Of a DNA stretch of 49,834 nucleotides, positions 1 to 7,443 are shown piece after piece (position 1 is the first letter of the stretch; each line of letters begins with the position of its first letter). The notes under the pieces were generated by a model that was not told the origin of the DNA, ran no database searches, and worked only from the letters and a program-made list of their open reading frames with translations. The position numbers and the translations under genes are program-made. The stretch is taken from positions 1 through 49,834 of the IMG/VR virus record IMGVR_UViG_3300006868_002436. One strand, given 5' to 3'. The stretch comes from a virus.

Positions 1-387
1 GACACTAGTGACAACGTGTTTAGTGCATATCCAGGTGTACGCAAAAAAGGCACTAAAAACAAAGTAGGCCTTATTGAAGCATTTGAAGATAAGAATACTA
101 AAGGCTTTAACTGGAATAACATGATGTTACAGCGTTGGGTAGATCATGAAGGTGTAGAGCATCGTGTTCTTGATGACTACACACGCAATGTTACACTATG
201 TGACTTGACAGCACAACCCGAAGACATTAGAGCAATTATTAACGAACAAATCAATAACGTAGAAAGTAAAAATGTTACACAAGTAGGTATGAGGCTTATG
301 AAGTTTTGTGCTAAGTGGGATATGCAACGTATTGCAGATCAGGCTGCATCATTTGCTGAACCCTTACAAGCGAGGTATATAAAATAG
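1..387 (+). CDS. rnh: RNase H / 5'-3' exonuclease of T4 rnh type, C-terminal part (5' end outside window)
   Basis: The reading frame is open to base 1, so this is the 3' part of a larger gene; the GTG at 16 is not a credible start. The first residues (DTSDNV, then PGV and a Lys/Gly-rich turn) match the metal-site aspartates and helix-hairpin region of the FEN-1/T4 RNase H family, where GDxxDN precedes the DNA-binding turn. The later DDYTRNVTLCDL stretch resembles the YNRYKENLVLIDF segment near the end of T4 RNase H. The enzyme removes RNA primers and flaps from lagging strands in the cytoplasm. In T4, rnh heads the rnh-dsbA-33-59-32 order; here it is followed by small phage genes. The family call is from memory of the T4 protein, not alignment. 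Confidence 0.66.
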   Translation, partial: DTSDNVFSAYPGVRKKGTKNKVGLIEAFEDKNTKGFNWNNMMLQRWVDHEGVEHRVLDDYTRNVTLCDLTAQPEDIRAIINEQINNVESKNVTQVGMRLMKFCAKWDMQRIADQAASFAEPLQARYIK

Positions 388-846
388 ATGGAAGTAAAAG
401 CTTTATTACAAGATAAATTTTGGATTTTAGAAAAAGAAGGTGTACAAGTAGGTACGCTGTCTTGGGACGAAGAAAGATATGTATTTGCAAGTCCCAAGGA
501 AACTAAATTTTTAAACTCACAGTCTGAAATTAAAGAAGTATTAGGAATTGACCTTTCTAAAGGTGTAACAATTTCTGATTCACCCGTAACAGAATTAGAA
601 GTACATGGTTATCCTACAAGTGTTACACCATATAATACAATGTATGATGTAAAAAGGCAACTTCCATTGTTTACAAAGAGTGATAAATCTAAAAGCCTGT
701 ATTGCGCAGGTTATTATATTATTAAGTTTGAAAAAGGTTGGGTAAAATCGTTTTGTCCTAAACTAATTACTATCGAACGCTATATTTCTAAAGGTCCTTT
801 TAAGACTGAATCATCAATGAAAGAAGCACTTTGGAATGCAAAATAA
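388..846 (+). CDS. Conserved phage hypothetical protein (152 aa)
   Basis: The ATG directly follows the TAG of the RNase H gene with no gap, so the two are probably translationally coupled. The 152-residue product is soluble, mixed alpha/beta, with no signal peptide or membrane segment. It carries a clear charged/aromatic pattern (FWILEKEGVQVGTLSWD near the start, a Tyr-rich CAGYYIIKFEKGW segment near residue 110), typical of a small folded phage protein. I recognise no catalytic motif. Position in the replication/late-regulation block of a T4-like genome suggests a role in DNA metabolism or late transcription, but that is context only. Confidence 0.75.
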   Translation: MEVKALLQDKFWILEKEGVQVGTLSWDEERYVFASPKETKFLNSQSEIKEVLGIDLSKGVTISDSPVTELEVHGYPTSVTPYNTMYDVKRQLPLFTKSDKSKSLYCAGYYIIKFEKGWVKSFCPKLITIERYISKGPFKTESSMKEALWNAK

Positions 847-1084
847 AACTCCGTTAAACACAATGCCTGTGCAACAGTTTATACAAGTTGTAAAAGGTGC
901 AGAGGCAAGTGGTGCAAAAGAAATTAAAGTTAACATACAACAAGCAAAAACGCTTGCATTTACACTTGGCGAAATTATGGCCAGATTAAATGGTGACCTT
1001 GAAGAACTTTTATTAAATAAAACGTCAAACGAAACTGAAGAAATAATAGAGGTAAGAGTAGATGGCGGCACGAATTTCAATTGA
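836..1084 (+). CDS. Small conserved phage protein (82 aa), in the position of T4 dsbA/33
   Basis: An 82-residue helical protein with the core MPVQQFIQVVKGAEASGAKE and a following helix rich in Leu and Ala. It overlaps the preceding gene by 11 bases and the next by 23. The ATG at 863, in front of PVQQF, is an alternative start; neither has a strong ribosome-binding site. In T4 the genes after rnh are dsbA and 33, small regulators of late transcription. The location is comparable, but I see no convincing similarity to either, so the equivalence is only positional. Confidence 0.65.
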   Translation: MQNKTPLNTMPVQQFIQVVKGAEASGAKEIKVNIQQAKTLAFTLGEIMARLNGDLEELLLNKTSNETEEIIEVRVDGGTNFN

Positions 1085-1445
1085 ACTAGACGAAATAGAA
1101 GACGAAATCCTTGAGAATATGCTAAATAATGTATATATTGAGGAGAGTTCGGACTTGAGTAGGCCAAAACCAAATGTAATTTTAGAACACACTGATAATA
1201 CAACTTATAAGTGTGAACAAATACTTGAGGCTGAAGCCATTTGGGCTGTGTTCTATATGAACAAACCCTTTAATTTAAAAAGTTCGAATATGCTTACAAA
1301 CTATCCAGGTCCTAAGTACAAGAAAGTGTCTTTTTCTAATCCTGGTCATGCTCATAATTTAGCTAACAAACTAAATGAAATGTTTGAATGTAATGATTTT
1401 AACGTTCACAAGCTGACCGACGGTGAAATAGTACACGAAGAATGA
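1062..1445 (+). CDS. Conserved phage hypothetical protein (127 aa)
   Basis: Starts at an ATG preceded by a GAGG ribosome-binding site inside the end of the previous gene. The N-terminal 35 residues are acidic and helical (repeated Glu/Asp/Ile/Leu). The rest contains a lysine/aromatic patch (GPKYKKVSFSNPGHAHNLANKLNEMF) that resembles a conserved block in cyanomyovirus proteins of unknown function, as far as I recall. No enzyme motif is visible. An acidic N-terminus plus a basic/aromatic C-terminal domain would fit a small transcription or replication accessory protein; this is inference. Confidence 0.68.
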   Translation: MAARISIELDEIEDEILENMLNNVYIEESSDLSRPKPNVILEHTDNTTYKCEQILEAEAIWAVFYMNKPFNLKSSNMLTNYPGPKYKKVSFSNPGHAHNLANKLNEMFECNDFNVHKLTDGEIVHEE

Positions 1446-1825
1446 ACTGGAAAGAAACTTACACTAAAATATTCTTGAAAGAACTTGGAAAAACTTGCAA
1501 TGATGTTGCGGTTAAAGAGTATATGCCGTTGTGGTGGCAGAACACTAGAGAAAAAAACAACGGTGGTCTTAGACTTACACAACTCGGTTATGAAACTATA
1601 CAAGAAATTGGCCTTACAACATATGACATTCCGTATCCAGTCGAAATGCCTCTTACTACGCAAGTTATTATCTATCTAGATAAATTTATTGACTGCCCAT
1701 ATTACCTTACTAACCGCAGTATCACAGTAACGAACGAAAAAAAAGCAGTCGAACTAACTCTTTTCTCTGGAGACTTAAGAAAGTACGGCCTAAATAAAGC
1801 TATGAAATTGGATGAAAACGGTTGA
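1442..1825 (+). CDS. Conserved T4-like marine phage protein (127 aa)
   Basis: ATGA overlap with the gene before it. The protein has a WWQNTREKNNGGLRLT segment near residue 31 and a TTQVIIYLDKFIDCPYYL segment near 75, a pair I associate with a conserved hypothetical family in marine T4-like phages. Here it sits between the RNase H block and the MoxR ATPase. The aromatic-rich compact fold, no signal peptide and no membrane segment suggest a cytoplasmic protein. In T4 the helicase loader gp59 lies in this area, but 127 residues is much shorter than gp59 and I do not claim homology. Confidence 0.72.
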   Translation: MNWKETYTKIFLKELGKTCNDVAVKEYMPLWWQNTREKNNGGLRLTQLGYETIQEIGLTTYDIPYPVEMPLTTQVIIYLDKFIDCPYYLTNRSITVTNEKKAVELTLFSGDLRKYGLNKAMKLDENG

Positions 1826-1849
1826 CTTTATGTTATTAGATGTTATATT
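1822..1849 (+). promoter_or_regulatory. Sigma70-like promoter before the MoxR ATPase gene
   Basis: TTGACT at 1822-1827, a 16-base spacer, then TATATT at 1844-1849, followed by an A/T-rich leader with a GAGGG ribosome-binding site before the ATG at 1883. The -35 overlaps the stop region of the preceding gene. It would let the ATPase be transcribed early or in the middle of infection by unmodified host polymerase. Confidence 0.55.
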
Positions 1850-1882
1850 ATATGTATAACAGCAAACAAAGAGGGCTTTATT

Positions 1883-2974
1883 ATGTCAGAAGTATTAAAT
1901 CGCACAGTAACTCCTAACAAAGCAAAAAATAGCATTCGTAGAGCACTACGTAAAAAACGTCCTGTCTTTTTGTGGGGTCCTCCCGGCATCGGAAAGTCAG
2001 AAGTAGTTGAACAAATTACAAACGATCTTCCAAACTCTCACTTAATTGATATTCGTTTATCTCTTTGGGAACCTACAGATATTAAAGGTATTCCATACTT
2101 CGACAGTAATCAAGGCAAAATGGTTTGGGGAGCGCCGAGCGAACTTCCAGACGAAGAGATGGCTAGTGCTTATGACAACATTGTTCTGTTTTTAGATGAA
2201 ATGAATAGTGCTGCACCAAGTGTGCAAGCGGCTGCTTATCAACTTATCCTAAATCGTAAAGTAGGACAATATAAACTGCCTGACAATGTAATGATTGTTG
2301 CGGCAGGTAACCGCGAAGCAGACAAAGGTGTTACATATCGTATGCCTGCTCCGTTGGCTAACCGTTTTGTTCACTTGGAACTTGCAGTAGACTTCGACGA
2401 TTGGTTCGAATGGGCTGTTGAAAACAACATCGAATCTGATGTTATAGGCTACTTGCAATTTGCAAAACAAGACTTGTATACATTTGATCCTAAGTCACCA
2501 AGTCGTTCTTTTGCTACTCCTCGTTCGTGGTCGTTTGTTAGTGAATTATTAGATGACGAAGACGGAGATGACGTAACAACTACAGATTTAGTTGCAGGAT
2601 CAGTCGGAGAAGGTCTTGCTGTAAAATTTATGGCACATCGTAAAATTGCTAGTTCAATGCCTAATCCGTCAGACATCTTAATTGGTAAAGTTAAAGAACT
2701 TAAAACTAAAGAAATTAGTGCTATGTATTCTTTGACTGTTTCATTGTGCTACGAGCTTAAAGACGCATCAGACAAGAATGACAAGAAGTTTGATGACAAG
2801 GTTAATAACTTTTTGCGGTTCTCAATGGATAACTTTGATACAGAACTAGTTGTTATGGGTATCAAACTTGCTCTTACACAATACGGATTGCCAATTGATC
2901 CAGACGCTGTCGATTGTTTTGACGAATTCCACGATCGATATGGCAAATATATTAAAGCGGCTCAAGGAGCGTAG
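1883..2974 (+). CDS. MoxR-type AAA+ ATPase (363 aa)
   Basis: A single AAA+ module of MoxR/AAA_5 type. Walker A GPPGIGKS is at residues 32-39, Walker B LFLDE at 102-106, a sensor-1 Asn in the AAGNRE segment near 143, and arginine-finger residues in PLANRF near 161. The C-terminal half is helical. MoxR ATPases work as cytoplasmic chaperones that use ATP to load metals or remodel a partner, normally a von Willebrand A protein encoded next door; such a partner starts 72 bases downstream. It has its own sigma70-like promoter. Similar ATPases occur in marine T4-like phages. The substrate in the phage is unknown. Confidence 0.88.
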   Translation: MSEVLNRTVTPNKAKNSIRRALRKKRPVFLWGPPGIGKSEVVEQITNDLPNSHLIDIRLSLWEPTDIKGIPYFDSNQGKMVWGAPSELPDEEMASAYDNIVLFLDEMNSAAPSVQAAAYQLILNRKVGQYKLPDNVMIVAAGNREADKGVTYRMPAPLANRFVHLELAVDFDDWFEWAVENNIESDVIGYLQFAKQDLYTFDPKSPSRSFATPRSWSFVSELLDDEDGDDVTTTDLVAGSVGEGLAVKFMAHRKIASSMPNPSDILIGKVKELKTKEISAMYSLTVSLCYELKDASDKNDKKFDDKVNNFLRFSMDNFDTELVVMGIKLALTQYGLPIDPDAVDCFDEFHDRYGKYIKAAQGA

Positions 2975-2993
2975 TCGATCTTATATATTTTGG

Positions 2994-3022
2994 TTGACAA
3001 TGCCTATAAATATTGCTATAAT
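2994..3022 (+). promoter_or_regulatory. Consensus sigma70 promoter with a T4 late box in its spacer
   Basis: TTGACA at 2994-2999, exactly 17 bases, then TATAAT at 3017-3022: a perfect sigma70 match. The spacer also holds TATAAATA at 3005-3012, the T4 late-promoter consensus. The ATG of the metallopeptidase/VWA gene is at 3047 with an AGGAG site before it. The arrangement would allow host-type transcription early and phage sigma-factor transcription late. Confidence 0.7.
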
Positions 3023-3046
3023 AAAACAGTTGTAGAGGAGTAAACA

Positions 3047-4387
3047 ATGTCTTATCCATTTGGAAGTGATAGTTTTACAATGGCAGTAAAAGATACTGCA
3101 AGCAAAACTAAAGGTTGGGCTCCAAATCCTGACATCACCGAATCTGAACTAAAAGTAATGCGTGAAGAAGTTATGGATCGTATTATTACAGCAAGAATTG
3201 GTTTACTCCTACGACATCCTTTCTTTGGTAATATGGCCACTCGTCTACGCATTGTTGCGGCTGATGAGTGGTTAGGCACTGCGGCTGTAGATGGTCGCAA
3301 CCTTTATTTTAATACTCAATTCTTTAATGCAATGGACAATAAAGAAGTAGAATTTGTTATTGCACACGAAATTTTACATTGCGTATTTGATCATCTTATT
3401 CGTAGAGAAGATCGCAACCCAATGCTTTATAACATCTCAGCAGATTACATTGTAAATAACTTACTAGTACGTGATCGTATTGGTAAGAAGCCTTCAATTG
3501 TAGACTGTTACCAAGACTTTAAATATGAAGGCTGGACTTCAGAAGAAGTCTATGACGACTTGTTCGAAGAAGCTAAAAAGAACGGTGAAGACTTTTTAAA
3601 GCAACTAGGCGAAATGCTAGATGAGCATATTGACTGGGAAGATGGTGACGGCAACGAAGGTGAAGGTAAAGACAAAGAAGGCGGCGGTGAGGGGAAAGGT
3701 AAAGGTCGTCCTAGTTACACTAAAGAAGAACTAAAGCAGATTAGAGACGAAATTAAAGAGAATATGATTTCAGCCGCGCAGTCTGCAGGCGCAGGTAATA
3801 CTCCGGCTGGTGTACAACGTATTATTAAAGATCTAACAGAACCTAAGATGAACTGGCGTGAAATTATCCGGCAGCAAATACAAAGTACAATTAAAGATGA
3901 TTTTACTTTCCAACGTCCTAATCGCAAAAGTTGGCATACTGGTGCTATACTTCCAGGTATGGATTTTCAAGAATCTTTAGATATTTGTGTTAGTATCGAT
4001 ATGAGTGGTTCTATAGGTGACGAGCAAGCTAAAGACTTTCTTAGTGAAATAAAAGGCATTATGGAAGAGTTTAGAGACTATAAAATTAAAGTATGGTGTT
4101 TTGATACTAAAGTTTACAACGAACAAGACTTTACATCTGAAAACGGTGAAGACTTATCCGAGTACGAAGTTATAGGTGGCGGTGGAACTGACTTTATGGC
4201 CAATTGGCATTATATGAAGGAAGAAGATATCGTTCCTAAGAAATTTATTATGTTTACAGACGGCTATGCTTGGGATAGCTGGGGAGATCCAGAATACTGT
4301 GATACAATCTTTTTAGTTCACAGTCACCACGATAAAGGCTTAGAAGGTCCGTTCGGTCAAACATTGCACTATGATGAGGCTGCTTAG
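3047..4387 (+). CDS. Metallopeptidase-like protein with C-terminal von Willebrand A domain (DUF2201 type, 446 aa)
   Basis: The N-terminal domain carries an HEILH zinc-site motif at residues 107-111. A Glu/Gly/Lys-rich linker near 200-222 leads to a helical part. The C-terminal VWA-like domain has the metal-ion-dependent adhesion site DMSGS at 318-322 and a GGGGTDF loop near 380. This architecture is the DUF2201/VWA-peptidase family, which is usually coded beside MoxR ATPases, as here. Family knowledge suggests a chaperone or metal-insertion pair; in phages the pair may help virion assembly or process a structural protein, which is inference. AGGAG ribosome-binding site; both sigma70 and late promoter signals lie upstream. 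Confidence 0.82.
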   Translation: MSYPFGSDSFTMAVKDTASKTKGWAPNPDITESELKVMREEVMDRIITARIGLLLRHPFFGNMATRLRIVAADEWLGTAAVDGRNLYFNTQFFNAMDNKEVEFVIAHEILHCVFDHLIRREDRNPMLYNISADYIVNNLLVRDRIGKKPSIVDCYQDFKYEGWTSEEVYDDLFEEAKKNGEDFLKQLGEMLDEHIDWEDGDGNEGEGKDKEGGGEGKGKGRPSYTKEELKQIRDEIKENMISAAQSAGAGNTPAGVQRIIKDLTEPKMNWREIIRQQIQSTIKDDFTFQRPNRKSWHTGAILPGMDFQESLDICVSIDMSGSIGDEQAKDFLSEIKGIMEEFRDYKIKVWCFDTKVYNEQDFTSENGEDLSEYEVIGGGGTDFMANWHYMKEEDIVPKKFIMFTDGYAWDSWGDPEYCDTIFLVHSHHDKGLEGPFGQTLHYDEAA

Positions 4388-4671
4388 TGACAGAAATACT
4401 AGACAAACCTAACGTCTATAATGTATTTGATATGCGAAGGTGTGATTTTCCGCCAGAGCATTTCGACTATAGTGTTATTCACTTTACATACAATTTAAAG
4501 GATGCACTAACAAAATGGATAGAAACTAACTGCAAAGGTAGATACTATTTAGGTAAATCAATAAGTTTAGATGCTGAAAGATCTGTAACTGAAAACGTCT
4601 GCATAGGTTTTGAGGATCCAAAAGAACTATCTTACTTTATGTTAGCCTGTCCATATTTAAAATACAATTAA
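4387..4671 (+). CDS. Conserved phage hypothetical protein (94 aa), GTG start
   Basis: Starts with GTG overlapping the TAG stop of the preceding gene by one base, so it is probably coupled to it. The product is a compact 94-residue protein with a GRYYLGKSISLD segment and ending in FEDPKELSYFMLACPYLKY, a pattern I associate with a small conserved family in marine T4-like phages. There are no transmembrane or catalytic motifs. Function unknown. Confidence 0.7.
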   Translation: MTEILDKPNVYNVFDMRRCDFPPEHFDYSVIHFTYNLKDALTKWIETNCKGRYYLGKSISLDAERSVTENVCIGFEDPKELSYFMLACPYLKYN

Positions 4672-4711
4672 CAAGCTATAGATAATTACTATTAATAAAG
4701 GAGACAACGAT

Positions 4712-5038
4712 ATGGCTAAAACAACTACAAAAGAAACAACATTGGATGCAACAACAGAAGGAACTAATACAATGGAAGAACAAATGGAAAGCGCAGCAGC
4801 GGAAACCTCTGACGCAACAGCAACTGCCGCAGAAGCACCTGCAGGTGGTCCAGCAGATCTAACAGTACAAGATCTACAAGCATTAAAAGTAATTATTGAC
4901 GTTGCAAGTCAGCGTGGTGCATTTCGTCCAAACGAAATGACAACAGTAGGTGCTACATATACAAAGCTAGAGCAGTTTCTAGCAGCGATTGCAGCATCAC
5001 AGCAAGCACAAGCTGCTGCTGAAGGTACAGGTGCATAA
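4712..5038 (+). CDS. Ala/Thr/Glu-rich conserved phage protein (108 aa)
   Basis: A strong GGAG site precedes the ATG. Residues 1-50 are low-complexity (Thr, Glu, Ala) and probably unstructured. From about 50 a conserved helical segment follows (DLTVQDLQALKVIIDVASQRGAF and PNEMTTVG), then an Ala/Gln-rich tail. The conserved half resembles a small cyanomyovirus protein family of unknown function. A disordered acidic N-terminus plus a helical module suggests a binding or scaffolding role. It directly abuts the next gene, implying one operon. Confidence 0.72.
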   Translation: MAKTTTKETTLDATTEGTNTMEEQMESAAAETSDATATAAEAPAGGPADLTVQDLQALKVIIDVASQRGAFRPNEMTTVGATYTKLEQFLAAIAASQQAQAAAEGTGA

Positions 5039-5632
5039 ATGAGTAATTTAAAACACGTCGGGCGACTTGTTAAAAGCAAAAGACGTGTAGTAGTTGCTTA
5101 TAGAGTTGTACCGGGTGAGCCCGATAACTGTATAGTCGTAGCGTCAGAGAGTTTAAACTCTGACGAGCACGACACGCTAATGAACGCAGTCGAATCAGAA
5201 GCCGGACAGCAAGCAAACGAAATGGCAGATGTAATGTCTCGTATAGTACTGCCAGACGGGCGCCCTATGTTAGCCGCGTTTCATACTACTGGTAAGTTAA
5301 TGAAGATGCCTACCACTGAAGTTGAATTAGTACCTAACCGTACTACTACAATTTTACTCAGTGAACTAAACAATCTTATTGCTCAACAGAAAGGTGTTAC
5401 TCTTGAAGAACTAGCTGTAAAACCAACTAGTAAATCTCAAGAGAACGAAACTAGCACTGAACAACCAGTAGAAAAAACAACTCAAAACGAAGTATTAACT
5501 GACGATGAGTTGGCAGCTTCATATCGGTCACAAGCCGATGCATTATTTAAAGAAGCGAAAAAACTTAGAGAACAAGCAGAAGATCTCGTTCCTACTAAAA
5601 AGAAAAGAAAAGCTGAAGAAGTTAGTGACTAA
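5039..5632 (+). CDS. Conserved phage protein with charged C-terminal coiled region (197 aa)
   Basis: Begins at the base after the previous stop. Residues 1-110 form a beta-rich domain (HVGRLVKSKRRVVVAYRVVPG, later VLPDGRPMLAAFHTTGKLMKM). Residues 120-150 are a Ser/Thr/Glu-rich linker and 155-197 a Lys/Glu coiled-coil-like tail. The DGRPMLAAFHTTGK block resembles a conserved marine T4-like phage protein of unknown role. It is noticeably richer in G+C at its start than the accessory region. It overlaps the next gene by 8 bases. Confidence 0.74.
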   Translation: MSNLKHVGRLVKSKRRVVVAYRVVPGEPDNCIVVASESLNSDEHDTLMNAVESEAGQQANEMADVMSRIVLPDGRPMLAAFHTTGKLMKMPTTEVELVPNRTTTILLSELNNLIAQQKGVTLEELAVKPTSKSQENETSTEQPVEKTTQNEVLTDDELAASYRSQADALFKEAKKLREQAEDLVPTKKKRKAEEVSD

Positions 5633-5945
5633 CAAAACACAAAAGTTACCACCCGAAATAGTTAATCATTGGCCAGAGGTATTTAACGATGTTGAGATAC
5701 GCTCTGTGCCAATTGATTACATTAGCAATATTAATGTATTTTTTAATAATGGAAAAATATTTACAATTGATGTGCGACTCGAGCGCCACAAATACCAAGA
5801 TACAAATTCTTTAGAAGAGTCACTTGATTCTTTTTTTAAACAATACGATAATGTAATCAAAAGTATAGACTTTAGCATTGATACACCAAAAGTTAAGCAA
5901 GATATACAAAAAAGAACAAAGACATTCCTCAAAAAACACAAATAA
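5625..5945 (+). CDS. Conserved phage hypothetical protein (106 aa), GTG start
   Basis: The frame is open from 5505, but the ATG there would overlap the upstream gene by 128 bases. The GTG at 5625 lies across the end of that gene and gives a protein starting VTNKTQKLPPEIVNHWPEVF, the natural start of this family as I know it from marine T4-like phages (PPEVxNHWPExF, then NNGKxxxID, and a Lys-rich end). The C-terminus (VKQDIQKRTKTFLKKHK) is basic and could bind nucleic acid or a partner. Function unknown; the last gene before the tail-fibre late promoter. Confidence 0.68.
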   Translation: MTNKTQKLPPEIVNHWPEVFNDVEIRSVPIDYISNINVFFNNGKIFTIDVRLERHKYQDTNSLEESLDSFFKQYDNVIKSIDFSIDTPKVKQDIQKRTKTFLKKHK

Positions 5946-5947
5946 GG

Positions 5948-5956
5948 CATAAATAC
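5948..5956 (+). promoter_or_regulatory. T4-type late promoter before the tail fibre gene
   Basis: CATAAATAC matches the NATAAATAN late box used by the gp55-type phage sigma factor. It stands 28 bases before the tail-fibre ATG at 5985, with a GGAG ribosome-binding site in between. Expression late in infection fits a virion protein. Confidence 0.7.
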
Positions 5957-5984
5957 TAGCATAGAAGTATTCTAGGAGATGTAA

Positions 5985-7442
5985 ATGCCTTTAAAATTGA
6001 GACGCGGTACAGATGCCGAACGCCAAACAGTTACGCCGGCTGCTGGCGAACCAATATATACAACCGACACAAAAAAACTATACGTTGGAGACGGAACAAC
6101 ACTAGGCGGTAATGCCGTTGATACCACTGCTGAATTTAGTGGAACTTTAGACGGACTTACTGATGTTGATACAGCAGGTGCAGTTACTGGTAGTGTTATT
6201 AAATATAATGGTACTAGTTGGGAAATTGGAGTTGATGACAATAGTGGCGGCGGTGGCGGTGGCCTTGCACTAACTGATTTAAGTGTTACAACAGCATCTC
6301 CAGGATCAGCAACATTAACTTATAATAACCTCACTGGCGTGTTTACTTATACTCCTCCCGATCTTTCAACACTATTGTCAGAAGTTCCTGGAAACTTAGA
6401 CATAAACGGTTCTATATTTGGTGATGATAGTACGTTACTTGTAGACGGAGTAAGGAATTTAATTCCAGCAGCAGTATTAAACGGCACAGCAACTATAAAC
6501 GTTATAGGCAATTTAACAGGTGATGCAGATGGTAATCATACTGGAACATTTAACGGTGTTATCGGTGGAGCATCTCCAGCAGCAATCACAGGAACAGTGA
6601 TATCAGCATCTAGTAACTTTGCTGGTAATTTAACAGGTAATGTTACAGGTAATGTTGGAGGCAACCTAGTTGGGAGTGTAAATGCAACAGGCGGGCAAGT
6701 AATTGTTGCAAACGGGTCAGACGGTACTGACGGATCATTTAGAGGCAACGTTTTAAGATCAACAGACGGTGTTACTATTATAGATGGAACAAGCATCCCG
6801 GCAGTGTTCACAGGTGATCTAACTGGTAATGTTACAGGTAATATTTCAGGTAACGTATCAGCTGGTACTTTATCTGTAACTTCGGGTTCAGATGTTGTAT
6901 CAATCGGTGATATAAAAATGACCAATGATAATGACGGATTATTAATAATAGGAAACGCTACAGATACTGCTGAAATAAGTATTTTAGGTGATGGAACAGG
7001 CGGCGATTTTAAAATTACTGCTACATCAGGAAACTTTTCTACTGGTGCTGGACCTGCAATAACTCTTCAATCACAAAACGGAACGCACAGTGCACCAACT
7101 GCAAATGCTGATCAAGATTTAATCGGAACATTAAACTTTAAAGCGTATGATGGAGCTGTTTATCAAAGCTCGGCATATATAAGTGCTTTAGTAAACGATA
7201 CTTCATTATCTCAAGGATCAGTACCTGATGCAAGTGTTGTTATAGGTATAAATAATGGTCAACCAAATGGTGATTGGTTACAACTTGATGTAGATGGTAA
7301 AACTAGTGTTAGCTATATGAAACTAAAAGGGTATGCAACCGGAGCAGAACCAGCAACTCCTGAAGAAGGCACAATGGTATTTGATTCTACTACTAAAAAG
7401 TTTAAAGGGTGGGACGGAACTGCTTGGCAAGACTTCCACTAA
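5985..7442 (+). CDS. Tail fibre / receptor-binding type structural protein (485 aa)
   Basis: The N-terminus MPLKLRRGTDAERQTVTPAAGEP with TDTKKLYVGDGTT is the beta-rich entry module found in many phage fibre and host-range proteins. A Gly-rich hinge follows at about residues 85-92. Next come long stretches of GNLTGNVTGN-like short repeats (about 170-300), typical of trimeric fibre shafts. A C-terminal part near 355-410 (NGTHSAP, QDLIGTLNFKAYDG, SAYISALVND) precedes the final KKFKGWDGTAWQDFH tip. It is secreted only in the virion; no signal peptide. It has its own late promoter and a terminator right after the stop. The C-terminal module recurs in the protein at 28443-29399, suggesting exchange of tip modules. 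Confidence 0.85.
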   Translation: MPLKLRRGTDAERQTVTPAAGEPIYTTDTKKLYVGDGTTLGGNAVDTTAEFSGTLDGLTDVDTAGAVTGSVIKYNGTSWEIGVDDNSGGGGGGLALTDLSVTTASPGSATLTYNNLTGVFTYTPPDLSTLLSEVPGNLDINGSIFGDDSTLLVDGVRNLIPAAVLNGTATINVIGNLTGDADGNHTGTFNGVIGGASPAAITGTVISASSNFAGNLTGNVTGNVGGNLVGSVNATGGQVIVANGSDGTDGSFRGNVLRSTDGVTIIDGTSIPAVFTGDLTGNVTGNISGNVSAGTLSVTSGSDVVSIGDIKMTNDNDGLLIIGNATDTAEISILGDGTGGDFKITATSGNFSTGAGPAITLQSQNGTHSAPTANADQDLIGTLNFKAYDGAVYQSSAYISALVNDTSLSQGSVPDASVVIGINNGQPNGDWLQLDVDGKTSVSYMKLKGYATGAEPATPEEGTMVFDSTTKKFKGWDGTAWQDFH

Positions 7443-7443
7443 G

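Noticed and set aside
814-1203. Minus-strand frame of 129 codons
   Set aside because: It lies wholly opposite a run of well-coupled plus-strand genes and has no promoter or ribosome-binding site.
5505-5624. Longer N-terminus for the 106-residue protein starting at the ATG 5505
   Set aside because: It would overlap the preceding gene by 128 bases and add a Lys-rich, unconserved extension; the GTG at 5625 gives the family start.
6620-6860. Repeated DNA motif that could be a CRISPR or satellite array
   Set aside because: The short similar units encode GNLTGN-type fibre repeats and have no uniform spacers.
6536-6925. Long minus-strand frame in the tail fibre gene
   Set aside because: It is the antisense image of the Gly/Asn/Thr repeat region, with no ribosome-binding site and a biased composition; the plus-strand frame explains the bases.
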